Below, piece after piece: positions 21,603-34,351 of a stretch of 64,000 nt of DNA; the first letter of the stretch is position 1, and each line of letters starts with the position of its first letter. The position numbers were made by a program, and so were the translations under genes. The stretch is from Hemileia vastatrix (Eukaryota; Basidiomycota; Pucciniomycetes; Pucciniales; Zaghouaniaceae). The stretch lies in the NCBI GenBank assembly GCA_030280995.1, contig JASXTE010000001.1, positions 23,879,106 through 23,943,105 on the forward strand. Reading direction: 5' to 3'. The notes under the pieces are model-generated. The model saw nothing but the letters and a program-made list of their open reading frames with translations. It was not told the origin of the DNA and made no database searches.

Positions 21603-24600
21603 TTATTTCTGTTTAATTTTTTTAAGAAGGGTGGATAAATTAGAAATTTCTTTTTCAGGTATCCATTTATCAAATTCATTTGATTTCCCTTTAAATCTTA
21701 ATAAATACTCAGTTCCATTTTCTTTAGTAAGGATTCTTTTCTTGAGAATTCTTTCAATCTCTGCTTTTTCCACAATTTCTTCAGGTTTCTTTTTAGGCCT
21801 TCCCCTTCTTTTTGGAAATAAGTCAGGATCATTTGCATGGTAAGGTTTCAATAATGAGATAGGGAAAACTAGATGTTTCCTATCATATGGAGCATATAAT
21901 ATGACTTCCACTGCATTATTACCAACCATTTTGCTTACTAAAAAAGGTCCTACAAAGGGATCCTTTAATTTAACATTACCTTGTAAGTTAAAATGTAGTG
22001 TTGATATAAGGACTTCATCTCCCTTTTTGAATTCAAATTCTTTATGAGATTTATCCCACCTTTTCTTTTCATATTATAATGATTCTTGGATGCATTCTTC
22101 TGCATGCTTTCTACACATTTGTTGCATATGAATAAAAGATTTTGTACCAGGGTGTATATCTAACCTTGGTAATTTATTTAAATAATTTACTGGGGTATTT
22201 GGTACGTATCCCAGCCAGAGTTCAAATGGTTTCTTCTCTGTTACACAATGAGTTGTGCTGTTATAAGCAAATTCAAGGCCAGGAATTAATGTTACCCAGT
22301 CATGTGTGAATTTCTCATTGTCTTTGTATTCTAATCCAAAGGCACAGTATCTTCTGATCATGTCTTCTAGAGTTTGTATCATCCTCTCAGCCAGCCCATC
22401 AGTTTGTGGATGGTGTGCTGTAGACAATTTCAATTGGCAACCTGATACTTCCATCAAAGATTTCCAGAACTCTGAAGTGAACTTAGGGTCTCTGTCAGAG
22501 ATTATGGCTTTAGGGAACCCAGCAGTATTCATCATCTGAGTCCACCATGGTAGTGCCAAGTCTTTTGCAGATACCTCTTTATGGGTAGTGATAAATTTAC
22601 ACATTTTGGTTAATCTATCCAAAATTACCCACAAGAATTGAAACTTTCTTTTCCTGCTAACGGAAAGCCAGTTACAAAATCCATGTTTATAATTTCCCAT
22701 GGAGCTTTTGGCTGCTCTATTTGTTGTAACGACCCAGCTCTCTTCCCAGTTAATCTTTTAGATTTCTGACAAGAGTCACATGTTTCAATGTATTTTGTAC
22801 ATCTTCTCTCATGTTTATCCACCAGGCTGTGTTTTTAACTCTATTTAATGTTTTGTTAAAGTCAAAATGACCAGCTAAGATGTCATCATGACAAGTACTT
22901 AACATTAACTCTTTCATAGAAGGTGGTATCACTATTACATTACTTAATTTTTTCCTGTAATATATGTATCCATCTTCAATTGACAGTTTACCTTTTTCCA
23001 ACACATTTCTATACTTTGGAGGCAAGGTGTTAATTAATGCACTCATGGAGGCATTATTTGGATCATTTAGAATGGTAGATAGTTAAGTCAAATCTTTATC
23101 AGATAAATAATTTTCCAATAAAGTTTGCATAAATTATTCCTCTAAATCCACTATATAAATTGCAAATATATGTATAACCTCATTTTCAGGTACATAAACT
23201 GGGTTGTCAGCATCATTTGGAGAAGGACTTGTGGATAAAAAATCCACATTACAATGCAATGTTCCTGCTCTGTGAGTAATTTTCATTCTTCCTCTGTGCT
23301 CTTGTACAGCTAGTTGCCATCTAAACATGTGCCTATTAGGTCTTTTCATGTTTAGTAATGACTTTACTGCATTGCAGTCTGTTATAAGCTCAAACTTCTG
23401 GTCTTACAGATAGTAATGAAGTTTCTCCAAAGCCCACACCACAGCTAAACATTCTAGCTGTGTGGCACCATACCTCAATTCTGTTTTTCTTAAGGTTCTG
23501 GATGTATAACAGATAACTACTTCAGATAATTTTCCCTTTATTATCAGTTTCTGCTGTAAAGAAGCACCTAAACCTATGAAGATTGCATCAGTGTACAAGA
23601 TAAAAGGTAGGGTGAAATCTGGCAGTCCCAATATTGGAGTTGACATTAAACATTCCTTTAATTTATTAAAGGCGTGTTGTCTTTCATTATTCCAAATGAA
23701 AGCTTCATTTTTCCTGATTAATGTTGTTAAAGGAGCTGCAATGGATTGGTAATTTTTAATGTACTGTCTTTAATATCCACATATACCCAAAAAAATTTGA
23801 ACCTCTTTTACATTTTTAGGTATACCAATGTTTTTATTTGCTGCCACCTTATTCTAGTAAACATAAATTTGTAATCCATATACAACATGTCCAAGTACTT
23901 TCAAGGATTGAAATCCAAACTTACATTTCTTTAATGCAATTGTCATTTTTATTTTATCCATCTTTTGGAAGACTCTTTCCAGGTGATTTAAATGATCATC
24001 ATATGTTTTTGAAAACACTATGATGTCATCAATATAGACCAATAGCCATCCTTCTACCAATTCATGATGGAAAACACTATCCATTAATTTTTGGAAGACT
24101 GAAGGCACATTTTTTGGGCTGAATGGCATTCTCACATACTTAAATATACCCATATGTGTGGTTATTAATAAGTAATTTTGAGAATTCTTTTCTACAGAAA
24201 TCTGGTGGTAACCCTTGTTTCCATCCAGACAGGAAATATATTTTGCTCCTTGTAAGGTAGCATGGATAGAAGCTATCCTTGGTAGTGGGTAAATATCATC
24301 TACTGTGTTTGTATTCAGAGCTCTATAATCACCGCATAATCTTGCCTTATCTTTTTCATAAGAGATTAATACTGGTGAGATAACACAATACTTTGGTGTT
24401 GTGTCCACTTTTTCAAAAATAGCCATTTCCAACAACATTTTTATGTTGTCTTCAATATCTTTCCTTTTTGCAGGAGAAGCTGGGTAAGGTTTCTTTTTAA
24501 GCTGCCAGGAATATTATCCAAATCACAACTTAAAGAGATTTTCATCTAATGGTCTTTGACCAATTCCAGTTCATTTGAACCATGAGCAAATGCCATAGGA

Positions 24601-26990
24601 TATGATTTAATCAATCTCAAAATATTTTCTTCCTCAATTTTTGAGAGTTGAGGACTGAAAGAGGCCTTTTGGATTTCATTATCCAATTCAACCATTTCAG
24701 TGGTGGTTCTTCCACCTTGCAGTTGTTCTTCTCTAGGAGAAATGGCATACACTGAGTTTTCAGAACATATTTTAAATTTTTTCTTACCATTCACACCTAT
24801 AGTGAAGCTGCTGTTTTCAGGATCTAGTTTAATGCCAAATTTTGTCAATAAATCATTGGCAATTATAAACCAATCACTACAATTTTTATTATTCATTACT
24901 ACAAATTCACACACTGCTCTAACATATCCACTATTATATTTAAAGAATACTGCAGTTTTGTATTTTCCAATTGGATTTAATACTGAACCAAAACCTCTCC
25001 AGTTCTTTGTTTGAACAGGTTCTAGTTTTTCCTGGTACTTACTATCAAGTTTCATTAATGTCTTAATTGAAACTACACTACCTGCAGCCCCAGTGTCAAG
25101 AATGGCATTCATTTTATTTTGACATATAATAAAAGGTGCTCTGATAGGTGTTATTTTGTAAGTATCATGAGTTACATCTTTTATTATTTCAGCTTCCTCA
25201 ATGGAAGTTAAAGATGTGTCTGTATATGGTATAGCATCATTCAGGAACATAATATCCTGTTCTAATACGAATATCTCATGTTCATCATCACTGTAAGATA
25301 TGTTACTTTTGAAATCCTCACTGGATTCCACATTCTCATCTTCATGATTACTTGGTTCAGAATTCTGTGAGGTTTCAATAACATTTATTCTTTTCTTACA
25401 TGTGTGACCCTTTAACCAAGGCTAATTACATTTGTAACAGGTGTTTTTTCCTGTCTCTTAGGGACAAGGGGAGCTGAAGGTTTTTTCTTCTCCACTGGAA
25501 ATTTACTTGTAGTAGGTTTTACCATGTCAAAACTTTGTCTGTAATTGTTATACTTGGTTTCATACTTGTGGTTTAATAATATCTCATTGCATATATTAAT
25601 GAATCCAGAGGTATCTCTGATGGTTTCAGTTCTAGCTACAATAATGTCTCTAACTGATATAGGCAACTTGTATATTTGGCTTTCATGATTTTTATTAAAT
25701 TCATTAAAAATACCATGGGTTTATCTCCAGCATTTGGATTATATCTGGATTTTTCATACAATCTTTGTTGAGTGATTCTAAATTTTGGGCCACCAAATTG
25801 CCTTTCAATTAGTGCCTTCCATTCATTCCAGGAGTAATTAATTCCCTCACTCAATACTGATTCAAGCCATAATAAGGCCACATCTGTAAATAAAGATATT
25901 AACTTTAAATAATTTCTTCATCAGATAATTTGAATGAAAATTTTAAGGTATCAATTCTTTGTATGAACTGCTGCCAATCAGATTTTGAATCCCTGTCAAA
26001 AGAAGGGTACTGATCTAACTTAGGCAAGTTCTTTTGGTTAGTTCATGCTTCCCTAACCTGAGGAATATTCAGTAATTCACTCACTTTGGAATGATGATCA
26101 TTTATTTCATCTTTTACTGATTTACTGTTCTCAGAGCTCATGAAACTATATTCATGTTCCATCATTGGTGTTTCATTTGCGTGTTTCATGAAAACAGGTA
26201 CTCTTGCCACATAAGAAGTGTTATCTTTTGTTTTTTCAGTATTTTTCAAAATGTTTGCTACTTCTATTTCTACTCTTTGTAACCTATCCTTTATTACAGG
26301 TACATGAGTTAGAGTATCATTTACATTTGAAAAAGATAATTTAACACGTCCTTCAATGGTAGCCATAACATTCTGAGTATGTTCTAATTTACTTTCTAAA
26401 TTCCTAATCTCAGAATACAATCTTTTATTTTTATTGATTAATTCATCATTTGAATTTTCAATAATTTTTAATTTATTGGCTGTGGTACTCAATGATTGTG
26501 TTAGCTGTATTAATACATTTTCTGTATTATTGTTTGACTCTTTTGAGAACTCTTCCAATTTTTCAATTCTCAATAATAATTTACTTATTATTTTTGATTC
26601 CATTGGATTCTCTTTCAAAAAATATTCTATTTTTTCTGTGTCTAATTTAGGAGACTCATGATTTGATTCCATTTTTATATTAATAGCATTATCCTGGTGA
26701 TCAATAGAACTATTTACATTGTCCTCATGTAGAGACAAGTTTAACATATTCTTTTCAAATAAATAATCCTTTAAATAATTATCAATAATATCCAATGTTT
26801 CCTTATCAATCTCATTACCTATAAGTAATTCATTGTCAGGTTGATACAATTGACTATGAGGAGTTGGATGACTTACAAAGGTCTTATCCCACTTTTCATT
26901 CCTCTCCTTGCCTTTCCCCTGAAAGGGTGACTGCTGAAGCCCTGCAGTTGAGGATTGTTGTGATTTTGGGCGTACCAATCCCATTTCCAT
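21603..26990 (-). pseudogene. Chromo-2 gag-pol
   Basis: Order on the minus strand: coiled-coil gag N-terminus (26990-26043, first residues MEMGL, in frame with the exon-1 ATG at 27410), then a gag domain with FGGPKFRITQQRLYEKSRY, decayed by a frameshift and loss of about 14 codons. A knuckle with one stop and protease AILDTGAAGSVVS (about 25110) follow. RT with YIDDIIVFSK lies near 24030, RNase H with YTDAIFIGLG near 23590. Integrase has its HHCC finger near 22860-22780 and a D,D,E core (ISDRDPKF; GLAERMIQ) near 22380-22500. GPY/F and a chromodomain with YLLRFKGKSNEFDKWIPEKE end at 21603. At least eight stops or frameshifts are present. Confidence 0.92.
26819..26876 (-). other. Intron-2-like segment of Chromo-2
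   Basis: GTAAGT donor, CTGAC branch-like site, CTTATAG acceptor followed by GTAATGAG; 58 nt. It begins at the ORF1 stop as in the other copies. Here the ATG that overlaps the stop in Chromo-1 and -3 is absent. Confidence 0.5.
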
Positions 26991-27410
26991 TTGCTTACTG
27001 TGATTTTTTGATCCTCCTCTTGGGCTGGAGGTGTTGCTACAGAATTGGTGAGTGCCACTGTTTGTGGTTGAGCCTTTATGTCCACTAGAGCTTGGTTGAC
27101 TTTGATGAAACCTTGAGCTGCTCTTTTCTCCAGTTTGTTGATCTGGTCCACTATATTAATGACTCTTATTTTCAAGGTGTTCAATAGGGTGGATAGGGAG
27201 TGAATTTTTTCTTGTAATGTATTTCTTACTTTCTTTATTGAAACTTACTTTAAAAGTCTTTCCCTTTCCTCCAGAGACATTGGTGGAGTGTTGTTTATTA
27301 TGGGAGAGTCCTGGACCTCCATTTGAATGTTCTGTAACAGGTCTTTCAGCTCTAGGTCTGAAGTTATAAGGTTTTGCCTTATTGCTTACAATGTCATTGT
27401 TGTCACACAT
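26873..27410 (-). pseudogene. Chromo-2 ORF1 (spliced overlapping frame)
   Basis: Exon 1 is only seven codons (27410-27390), followed by a 58-nt intron (27389-27332). Exon 2, one frame off gag-pol, reads NIQMEVQD, PPMSLEERERLL, a coiled coil (LQEKIHSLSTLLNTL, then IVDQINKLEKRAAQGF), VSKWKWDWY and ends GIRPL before TAA at 26873. PMSLEERE corresponds to QMSIEEKD in Chromo-4, and KWKWDW to the W motif in Chromo-1 and -3. One TAA (27245-27247) interrupts this copy. Function unknown. Confidence 0.62.
27332..27389 (-). other. Intron 1 of Chromo-2
   Basis: GTAAGC donor, CTGAA branch-like site and GTTACAG acceptor; 58 nt, phase 0, 1 mod 3. It occupies the same place as the introns in the other three copies, immediately before the conserved start of the ORF1 exon. 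Confidence 0.55.
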
Positions 27411-27997
27411 TTTTATGTGAAATTTTTCTAAAGAATTGAAAGTTTATATATGGAAACTTCAAAATGAGTTTTATCAGTATTTATCAATACCACTGAAGAC
27501 AATTTTATTGCTTACTTATTGGTATGAAGTGAATTTCTAAGTGCCAAAAGTCAAATATGCTTTTTAAGTGGTCACTTGATTTAACTGTTCTACAATATGT
27601 AGCCGTGTTTTTATATTTAAAATGAAAACAACTGTCAGTAAGATTCCTTTTCAAATATAAATGAATTTTACAAACCAATAGAAAGGGATTAAAAGTCCTG
27701 TTAAAAGAAAACAATTTATCAGTTTAATTGGTTATCATCTGAAAAGATCACAAATTTAATTGGTCTATTGACAGACTCCCACTAAGAACAATTATATGTT
27801 AAATTAGTGGTAAAATTGTTTATTCAATATCACAATTTTATTATATAACAGGGCTTCTTTTTCTGAAATCACTATATAAGTGACCCCAACCTGTTGTAAT
27901 TATCCAAATATTTTTATAGGGATTTTATTTACGTGCACCTTCTTTGAAATTTTTACTTACTGGATTATAACAGAATTCTTGAGGAAAGTTCCCCAAT
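27411..27997 (-). other. Chromo-2 5' leader with primer binding site
   Basis: Next to the 5' LTR, after a 2-nt AT spacer, TGGGGAACTTTCC (27995 leftwards) is a plausible tRNA primer site. The rest of the leader up to the ATG at 27410 is AT-rich without a supported gene. Confidence 0.55.
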
Positions 27998-29497
27998 TTT
28001 CAGGCTGAAGTCAAGTACAAAGACGTGAAATAGCTTGAATGGTCAGTTGTCTAGAAGATTTTAATGGTCCTATATGAATACTGTAGTATAAATCCAACAA
28101 GTAGTAAAATATAATCAAATATAAGGTCTCAGTAATATAATTCTCACTAATTTTATACATGGCTTACAATCTTTGTAGTTGGTAGAAAAATAGATTTTAT
28201 AATTCAGATACTATTAAAAAGTCTTATAAAAGTACTAATTGATATTTATTGTAATTTATTTGGTTATATTGGTTAAATTGTAAATGATAAAGAATGAAGA
28301 AATACAACCAAAAACCCTCCTCCTTTTATACACAATGAGTTCCCCAATGATTCCCTTGATGTAACACAAAAGAAACAGTTATTGACGCCTCTAAACAACT
28401 AATAGACATTCCCATCAACATTCCCAGTAACCCATGACATAATTAGAAGAGTAACAACCGCCGAAATCCTGTATTAATAAGGAAAATCCATCAAAATTAA
28501 GAAATAAGATAAAAAGAGAATATATGCGTAATAAACAATAATATAAAAGTCTAAAGGGGAATTTTTAAGGTTAATAAAAGCTTAATAATAAGGGAGATTC
28601 ACTGTAGAAATAATGGGGCTAATCCTGACATTATACTATGTGAAATTCCCATTCAAAAATACCCAATATTGACTGAGAAACCACCCAAAAACTCAAAAAA
28701 GAGCGTGAGATGTGGGGTAACTACATGCAGTTCTTGGAAGGCGCTTTCACGGTTTAATCCTTGACTAAATTTAGGCAAATTTATGTGTGGTGATGAAATA
28801 AGACGCCAAGAGTAAGGTTATTAATGAAATTAGTGCATATAAACAAGGTCAATGCATTATTAATTAGGCTAGGACACTAAATAAGCGCCTGTTGCCTATT
28901 TTAGTGTGTTTCCCCACATTGGGCATAGAATGTGGGGTAATTATAGTGTGAAAAAGCTAAATTTGCTAAAAATGAAGCTTTTCACATGGGAAAAAAGTAG
29001 GTAGTATGTGGCCAGTACACAGAAGCCATTTCTGGCATAAAAAACACCAAATTTGAAAAGTGTTATTTTTATGCATTTAAATAGTCAAATAAATAGTCCT
29101 AAATGAGATAAATTGATCTGTCAAAGCGCATTTTTGATATTCTCAAATTTATGGCGCATATAGTCAACTTTTAGGTGAAATAAAGTGCATTTCTTGTTTT
29201 TTGCATAAAACAGTGAAAATAACAGCTTTAAGTGTACTTAAAAATTATGTAGCCTTATACTTTAGATTCTTAAGATTACCCTAACATATTCCAACTTAAT
29301 ATTAAGTACATAAGACTTATAAAAGGTGGATATATGCGTGTATATAAGGTGTTATAAAGGCATATTTTGGATATTATCATAATTTTACTTATGTATACTG
29401 TTTGTGTACTCTTAATTATTATTCCCATGTATATTTCATGTGTTTAACATAACTTATAAGTACTTTTTACTCAGGCCTGGGGATATACAGGCTGAAA
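27998..29497 (-). repeat. Chromo-2 5' LTR
   Basis: 1500 bp, highly similar to the left LTR. The outer end (29497) reads TTTCAGCC on the minus strand where the 3' LTR copy has TGTCAGCC. The inner end is CTGAAA, as in the other LTR. Confidence 0.93.
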
Positions 29498-29704
29498 GAA
29501 TTTCAAAAAAAGATGAAAATCAAAACTGCAAATCATTGGATAATGACATGCGTTATACTCCACAATATCCTTGCTGATTTAAAGAATGAGTGGAATGATC
29601 TTTATAAGAGTAGGAACCTGAACCTGTGCCAGGTATCACCTCCCTTGAATCATAAAAAATTTTTTACACTGGCATACACTCTGTCATTATGCCAATCACC
29701 CTAA
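29498..29704 (+). pseudogene. HARBI1-like transposase, C-terminal part
   Basis: Downstream of Chromo-2 the frame resumes with KKMKIKTANHWIMTCVILHN and ILADLKNEWNDLY, the conserved C-terminal helix of Harbinger transposases. The duplicated GAATT (18726-18730 and 29498-29502) shows exactly where the retroelement entered. The reading frame ends at 29704. Confidence 0.85.
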
Positions 29705-29777
29705 AACATTTTGTAACACAACACTTTTATTTTTATTTTTCCATACTCTCCAAATGTTCAACATGTCTTCTTAAACT

Positions 29778-29962
29778 ACCAACACCATTCTTTACGCCAC
29801 AAGGCGTAATAAATGCGTAACAGTTGTGTAACAGTTGTATAGTAAATAATTAACAATCTTTATGTCCCTTAACAATAAATAATAATTGTTATGTATTTGT
29901 TACATGACCTTTACCCAAATTTTATGCCATGTGGTGTAACAGAAAAATTTGGTAGTGTTAAT
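29778..29962. repeat. Putative small inverted-repeat element (MITE D)
   Basis: AACACCATTCTTTACGCCAC at the left has an imperfect inverted partner ending GGTAGTGTT at the right. Inner arms contain CGCCACAAGGCGTAA and its partner TTATGCCATGTGGTG. No clear target duplication is seen, so this is a weak call. Confidence 0.4.
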
Positions 29963-30099
29963 TCACTTGGTTGGTGTTTTTTTTGCATATTTGTTTTTTG
30001 AATTTATGGTGAATATTTCTTTTTTGGATGTCTGATTTGTTTATATTCACCAGCTCATCATGAAAGCACATATCTTCTGCAATTGCATAATTTTTCACT

Positions 30100-30350
30100 C
30101 ACTACCCAATATAGGGGGTGGACTTGCTAGCAAGTCCCCAACCTGAACTGAGACAGAACTCAGACTCAACTCATACTGAACCCATACTTAACTCTACTTG
30201 AGCACCCACCTAAAACTGTCCTGCTGAGTGGTGTTCATCCCTGATTGTATGGTTCCTTTGTCAATAGCTCAATATGTGTTCGATCTGTGGTGAGTTTGGG
30301 TCCAAGGTTTCAGACTTTCTAGCAAGTATGCCCCCCCATATTGTGTGGTG
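30100..30350. mobile_element. CACTA-ended MITE, copy A3
   Basis: It begins CACTACCCAATATAGG and ends ATTGTGTGGTG, with ACT duplicated at 30097-30099 and 30351-30353. The 251-bp interior matches copy A2 closely (AACTCAGACT units, GCTGAGTGGTGTTCATCC). Confidence 0.87.
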
Positions 30351-30353
30351 ACT

Positions 30354-31161
30354 GTTTCTTTTTTTTTATTCATCCCTCATTTCAATTTCCTTCCCTCCCC
30401 AAACATCCCTCAAACAATTTGGTTTCACAATTTTCTCTTCCATCTCTCCAGGTAAGTTTTTTTATTTTTTTATTTTGATTTTTTGTTTGCTAATTATAAT
30501 TTTTTTATTTTTTTTTCTGATTTTATTTTTTTATTTTTTTATTTTTTTTGTAAGTGATTCTTTTTGTGGTTTCAAGGTTAAATTACCTTTTTTTTCTTTA
30601 TCTCCCTTTTTTCTCTTTTTTTTACTCTACATCATCCCCTCTTTATCCCTCCCTAGCCTGGTAATTATACCACCTTTCCACCCTCCTTGGTGTCCTCATT
30701 ACCACCTTTCCCTTCTCTTTGTCTGCCTCTCACCCCCTTTTTTGTTCCTCCTTGGATGCCTCAAACCCCCCTTTTCCCCCCTATTACTCCCTCAAACCCC
30801 CTTTTCCTCCCCCCTATTACAACCCCAACCCCTCTTTTCCTCCCCCCTATTACACCTTCAAACACCCCTACACCCACTTCAAACCACACCTATAAACCCC
30901 TCAAACCCCCCCTAAAACCACCCCTACACCCACTTCAAAACCCCTCCTATAACCCCCTCATAATTGAGATAGTGAAAAATGGAGAGTGAATTTTGTTCTT
31001 TGGAAAAACATCAGAGTCCATCTCATCAATCTACGTCTCTATTCTGCCAATATAGAAAATCATTGATAATTAATTTTTATCGATATTTTTGAACTTAAAC
31101 CTATAATTTATATATCTTTATTTTATATTTTTGATTTACAATGCACTTTAAGACTAAGAAA
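30354..31161. other. Pyrimidine-rich stretch without a supported gene
   Basis: The plus strand is dominated by C and T, then returns to AT-rich sequence near 31010. Long ORFs at 30475-30989 are proline-rich readings of this tract in more than one frame and I do not regard them as genes. Confidence 0.5.
30751..30960 (+). repeat. C-rich minisatellite
   Basis: There are about seven degenerate units of 20-34 bp, each starting TCAAAC or a variant followed by C runs (CCCCCTTTTCCTCC, CCTATTAC). The complementary strand carries many GGGG-type runs. Confidence 0.7.
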
Positions 31162-31166
31162 GTAAG

Positions 31167-31951
31167 TGTCAGGATGGTCTCTTGGTCTACAAGGTTCTGA
31201 TGAAGGTTCAACAGCAATGGTAGGTGGATTTTGAAGATTTCAAGATCAAGGTAGATAGAGAAATATCTTTGTTTAAATTACCCAAATTAAAAGGTAAAAG
31301 TTTATAAATATTATTATAACTAATGAATTAGAAGATATGCAATGTAAATACTAAAAAAATGGATAGTAGTAATAAATATTTATTGGTTTGTAAATATAAT
31401 AATTAAAGATATAAGTCAAGGATGATCCTAAAACAACTAGAAGGGGAGGCCTTATATAGGCAAAAGAGAGAGAAAGAACAGAGTTTAAATCCAATATACA
31501 GGAATATTACAGAAGAAAAAAAAATTCAAGAAAAATATTTCAAATATTAAAACTGTTCTATAAAGAATGTATGTAAAATATTTTTTTTCTGTATATGTCA
31601 AAATAAATTGATTTATTTAAAAATTACTGTAAGTGCCACTTTTAATAAATTAAATTGAATTTTTTGTGTATATTTATTTTTATTTTTATATAAATTTTTA
31701 TTTTAATATCAATTTTTATTCCCTTTAATCTGTCATTGAGTAAATTGTTACAAAATAAAAATTATAAGGGAAATTTAAAATTAATTTTTAAATATTTACT
31801 AAATTTACTGTTTGTAACTAGTTTACTTATTACAAGTAATTTTGAAGTAAATATACTATAATTAATAATAATATAAGAAATAAAAAGGGGTGGCTTCATC
31901 CCATTAAATAAATAATTTTTTCACTGGGTAATTCTAGCAGCCCGGCTGACA
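31167..31951 (-). mobile_element. Solo LTR of the Chromo-3 family, minus orientation
   Basis: On the minus strand it starts TGTCAGCCGGGCTGCTAGAA and ends near GAGACCATCCTGACA, matching the LTRs of Chromo-3 at both ends (CTGCTAG..ACCCAGT; CTAGACCAA). Flanks are GTAAG (31162-31166) and GTAAT (31952-31956), a duplication with one mismatch. Confidence 0.82.
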
Positions 31952-31956
31952 GTAAT

Positions 31957-33375
31957 ATAGTCAAATAATTGGTAATGAAATACTATTTTGCTTTTTTACA
32001 CAAAAATTCGCAGAATGCTTCTGATAACTATACATGATTTAAATAAATAATATAATAGGAAAATTTTAGCAAAAAGTTAAAAACTAGAACAAAACATTTA
32101 AAGAAATTTTAAACTATTTAACTTACGTATTTTATGAGTTTATTGTATTTATTTTTGAATGTAATAGTAAAATATATTGGTTAGATTAAAAATAGCTTTG
32201 AATTAAATTAAATAATTCAGGTAAGATTTGAAGAAAAAACTTATCTACATATATAACCATTTAGGTTGATTTCTTGTTTTGTGATTGCTATATATAGCTG
32301 GATAATTGTCTTTAATAACTGCAAATTTAAAAAATTTCAATAAGTTATCTACCAAAATATATTTATTATAATCTATTCAGTAACAGAAAAAACTTTCTGA
32401 GTCCTATCTTTTACTAATTTTCTTTCATTTCAATGACCATATACATTTTCAAAAATATTATTTATGATTCTTTTGGTGGAACTTATATTGAACTCTCAAT
32501 GAAATCTTCTTTCCAAGTGTAGTTAAAGCTAATTTAAGCCATGAAAAAAATTTATACTTTTTTAGAAGTTTTATTAAATACTTTTAAATATAAAACTAAT
32601 TATATTTTTATATCAAAATATTTTTATTAAATACTTTGAAGTTCTGAAAATAAGTACAAATTAAGAATCATTTTTAGAAAATATTATATTAAAAATAGTT
32701 TTAAGTTTATTATATATTATTTTGATATTATTTCTTTCAATATAACAGATTAAGAAATTACCTAAAAAGAATTTAATACAACTATATTATATAAAAAAGA
32801 TATAAGCTCTTCTGCTTAGATTTGAAGTACTTCAAAAAAACATCATTCTTGCCTTAGGTACACATTATATAGAGTATTCAGAGCATCATATTAATTTTTT
32901 AGACTTATACTTGTAAGTTGAAGGGAAGCTTCACAAGATAAAATTGTTCATTTTGTAAAAAAAAATTAATAAATATCTTTTAAATCAATATATGTTTTTA
33001 TAAAAGTCATATTTTATAATTTATGTTTTTTTTAATCTGTTATGAAGATTTGATATTTTGCTATTTAAACTTATTTTTATAAAAATATACTCATTCCAGT
33101 ATTACTTTGTGACAAGGCCAAGTTCAAGAAAATTTTTGAATTCTTCGGTTTAAATAAAATATCAAAGGGATTGTTTTTCATAACCTTAGAAATTGAATAG
33201 AAACATCATATAAGATCTACAAATCAGCATAAATATCATAATTTCAATAAATCATTGATAAATATTGAACCCATATATTTAATTTTTCAATTGTGTGTAA
33301 GTGTTCATTTGCGAATCACTCCTATAAAAACTTTGATTCTAATGACTAAAAAAGCGTACCTGAAATGTTTCATTT
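31957..33375. other. AT-rich spacer, nothing recognised
   Basis: Composition is strongly AT. I see no conserved ORF, LTR edge or inverted repeat. Confidence 0.5.
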
Positions 33376-33378
33376 AAT

Positions 33379-33578
33379 AGGGGGTATCAAAGTTAAAAAT
33401 ATGAAATTATTTAAATGACATTTCACACCACAAAAATACAACCACAAACTTGCCTTTAATTATCAGTAAAGAGGTATCTTGGGGGAAAAACATGCTATAT
33501 ATGAAAAAATAATTATGTCTGATTTGATGGAAAAAACAAGGATTTTGAACTGGCTAATTTCTAACTTTGACACCCCCT
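33379..33578. mobile_element. Small Harbinger-like MITE, copy B2
   Basis: It begins AGGGGGTATCAAAGTTA and ends TAACTTTGACACCCCCT, with AAT duplicated at 33376-33378 and 33579-33581. It is 200 bp and the reverse-orientation relative of copy B1. Confidence 0.8.
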
Positions 33579-33581
33579 AAT

Positions 33582-34346
33582 TTATTTTTCAACACAATAG
33601 TATTGAAATATTTTTTTCTTTTCATTTAAAACATGGAATAATATTATTTTAATCAAAAGATGATTGCCTTTAAAGCTGTTTTTGTACATGAGTATAATCT
33701 AAAGTACCTATTGTGCCTTTTTAAAAAAATGAATATCATATAATAGTTTTTCAATTTGAAACTGGTAGAATTATCAAAAAGTACCACTTTTACCTATATA
33801 ATTCAGGCCTTGAACAATAATACAATCAAAATATTTACCTGAAGCACATTTTTTAACACAAAAAAACATTGGGAATTATATGGTGCTTAATCCCAGGTTG
33901 ACACTGAAATTATCCCACAATACAGCATTGAAGCAAAATCAAGCACTTAAATTAAAGTTTAAATAATTTTATACTACTTTGTTTTTATTATCTTTAAATT
34001 TTTACATCTAGCTTTAATTTTGGTGTTTCATATTGAAAATTCACTAAGTAGTGATTAATTATTTCAACTCATGAGATTACTCTACCAAATAACCTTATTT
34101 ACATGGAATTTTGATGAAATACATCATGAAGAGTTCCAGAATATCATATATGTATTAAATTAAATAAAGTAATATTGCAAAAATTCATAGTAGTTGAATA
34201 TTCAATAGAAATAAAAAAAGAAAAAAGAAATTTTCTCTTAATTTTATTCATTATCTTGCATACAAAAATGTAAAAAACTGGATTAAAATTCACTTGTATA
34301 AGAATTATACTTCTTTCTAAATATATAATTAAACAATTTATCACTT
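33582..34346. other. AT-rich spacer, nothing recognised
   Basis: There is no supported gene or repeat. Its right edge is the ATTAA target site of Chromo-3. Confidence 0.45.
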
Positions 34347-34351
34347 ATTAA

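Larger units (their letters stand above)
18731..29497 (-). mobile_element. Chromo-2: complete chromovirus on the minus strand
   Basis: It is flanked by perfect GAATT duplications (18726-18730, 29498-29502) inside the Harbinger-2 transposase. The two LTRs are each 1500 bp once the solo LTR in the left one is removed. Coding runs leftwards from 27410 to 21603 with the full chromovirus domain order. Protein sequence is closest to Chromo-4; both share a 7-codon exon 1 and an ATTGGGG start after the 5' LTR. Outer termini read TTTCAG..CTGAAA, not the canonical TGTCAG..CTGACA. Confidence 0.94.
17254..29704 (+). mobile_element. Harbinger-2: transposon with DDE transposase, split by Chromo-2
   Basis: The left end starts AGGGTGTAACAATG after ATT (17251-17253). 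Its first 280 bp align with the right half of MITE C in inverted orientation. The transposase gene follows on the plus strand (17741-18730) and resumes at 29498 after Chromo-2. I could not identify the far terminus; the recognisable part stops with the transposase C-terminus near 29704, and the partner Myb gene is not seen. Confidence 0.75.

Noticed and set aside
30475..30989. Proline-rich proteins encoded at 30475-30989
   Set aside because: Several frames are open together because the tract is C/T-rich and repetitive; no start context, domain or homologous copy supports a gene.
33379..33578. Tc1/mariner MITE with TA duplication
   Set aside because: The flanks also fit TA, but moving the end to AGGGGG gives perfect 3-bp duplications in two elements (ATT, AAT) and agrees with the Harbinger genes nearby.
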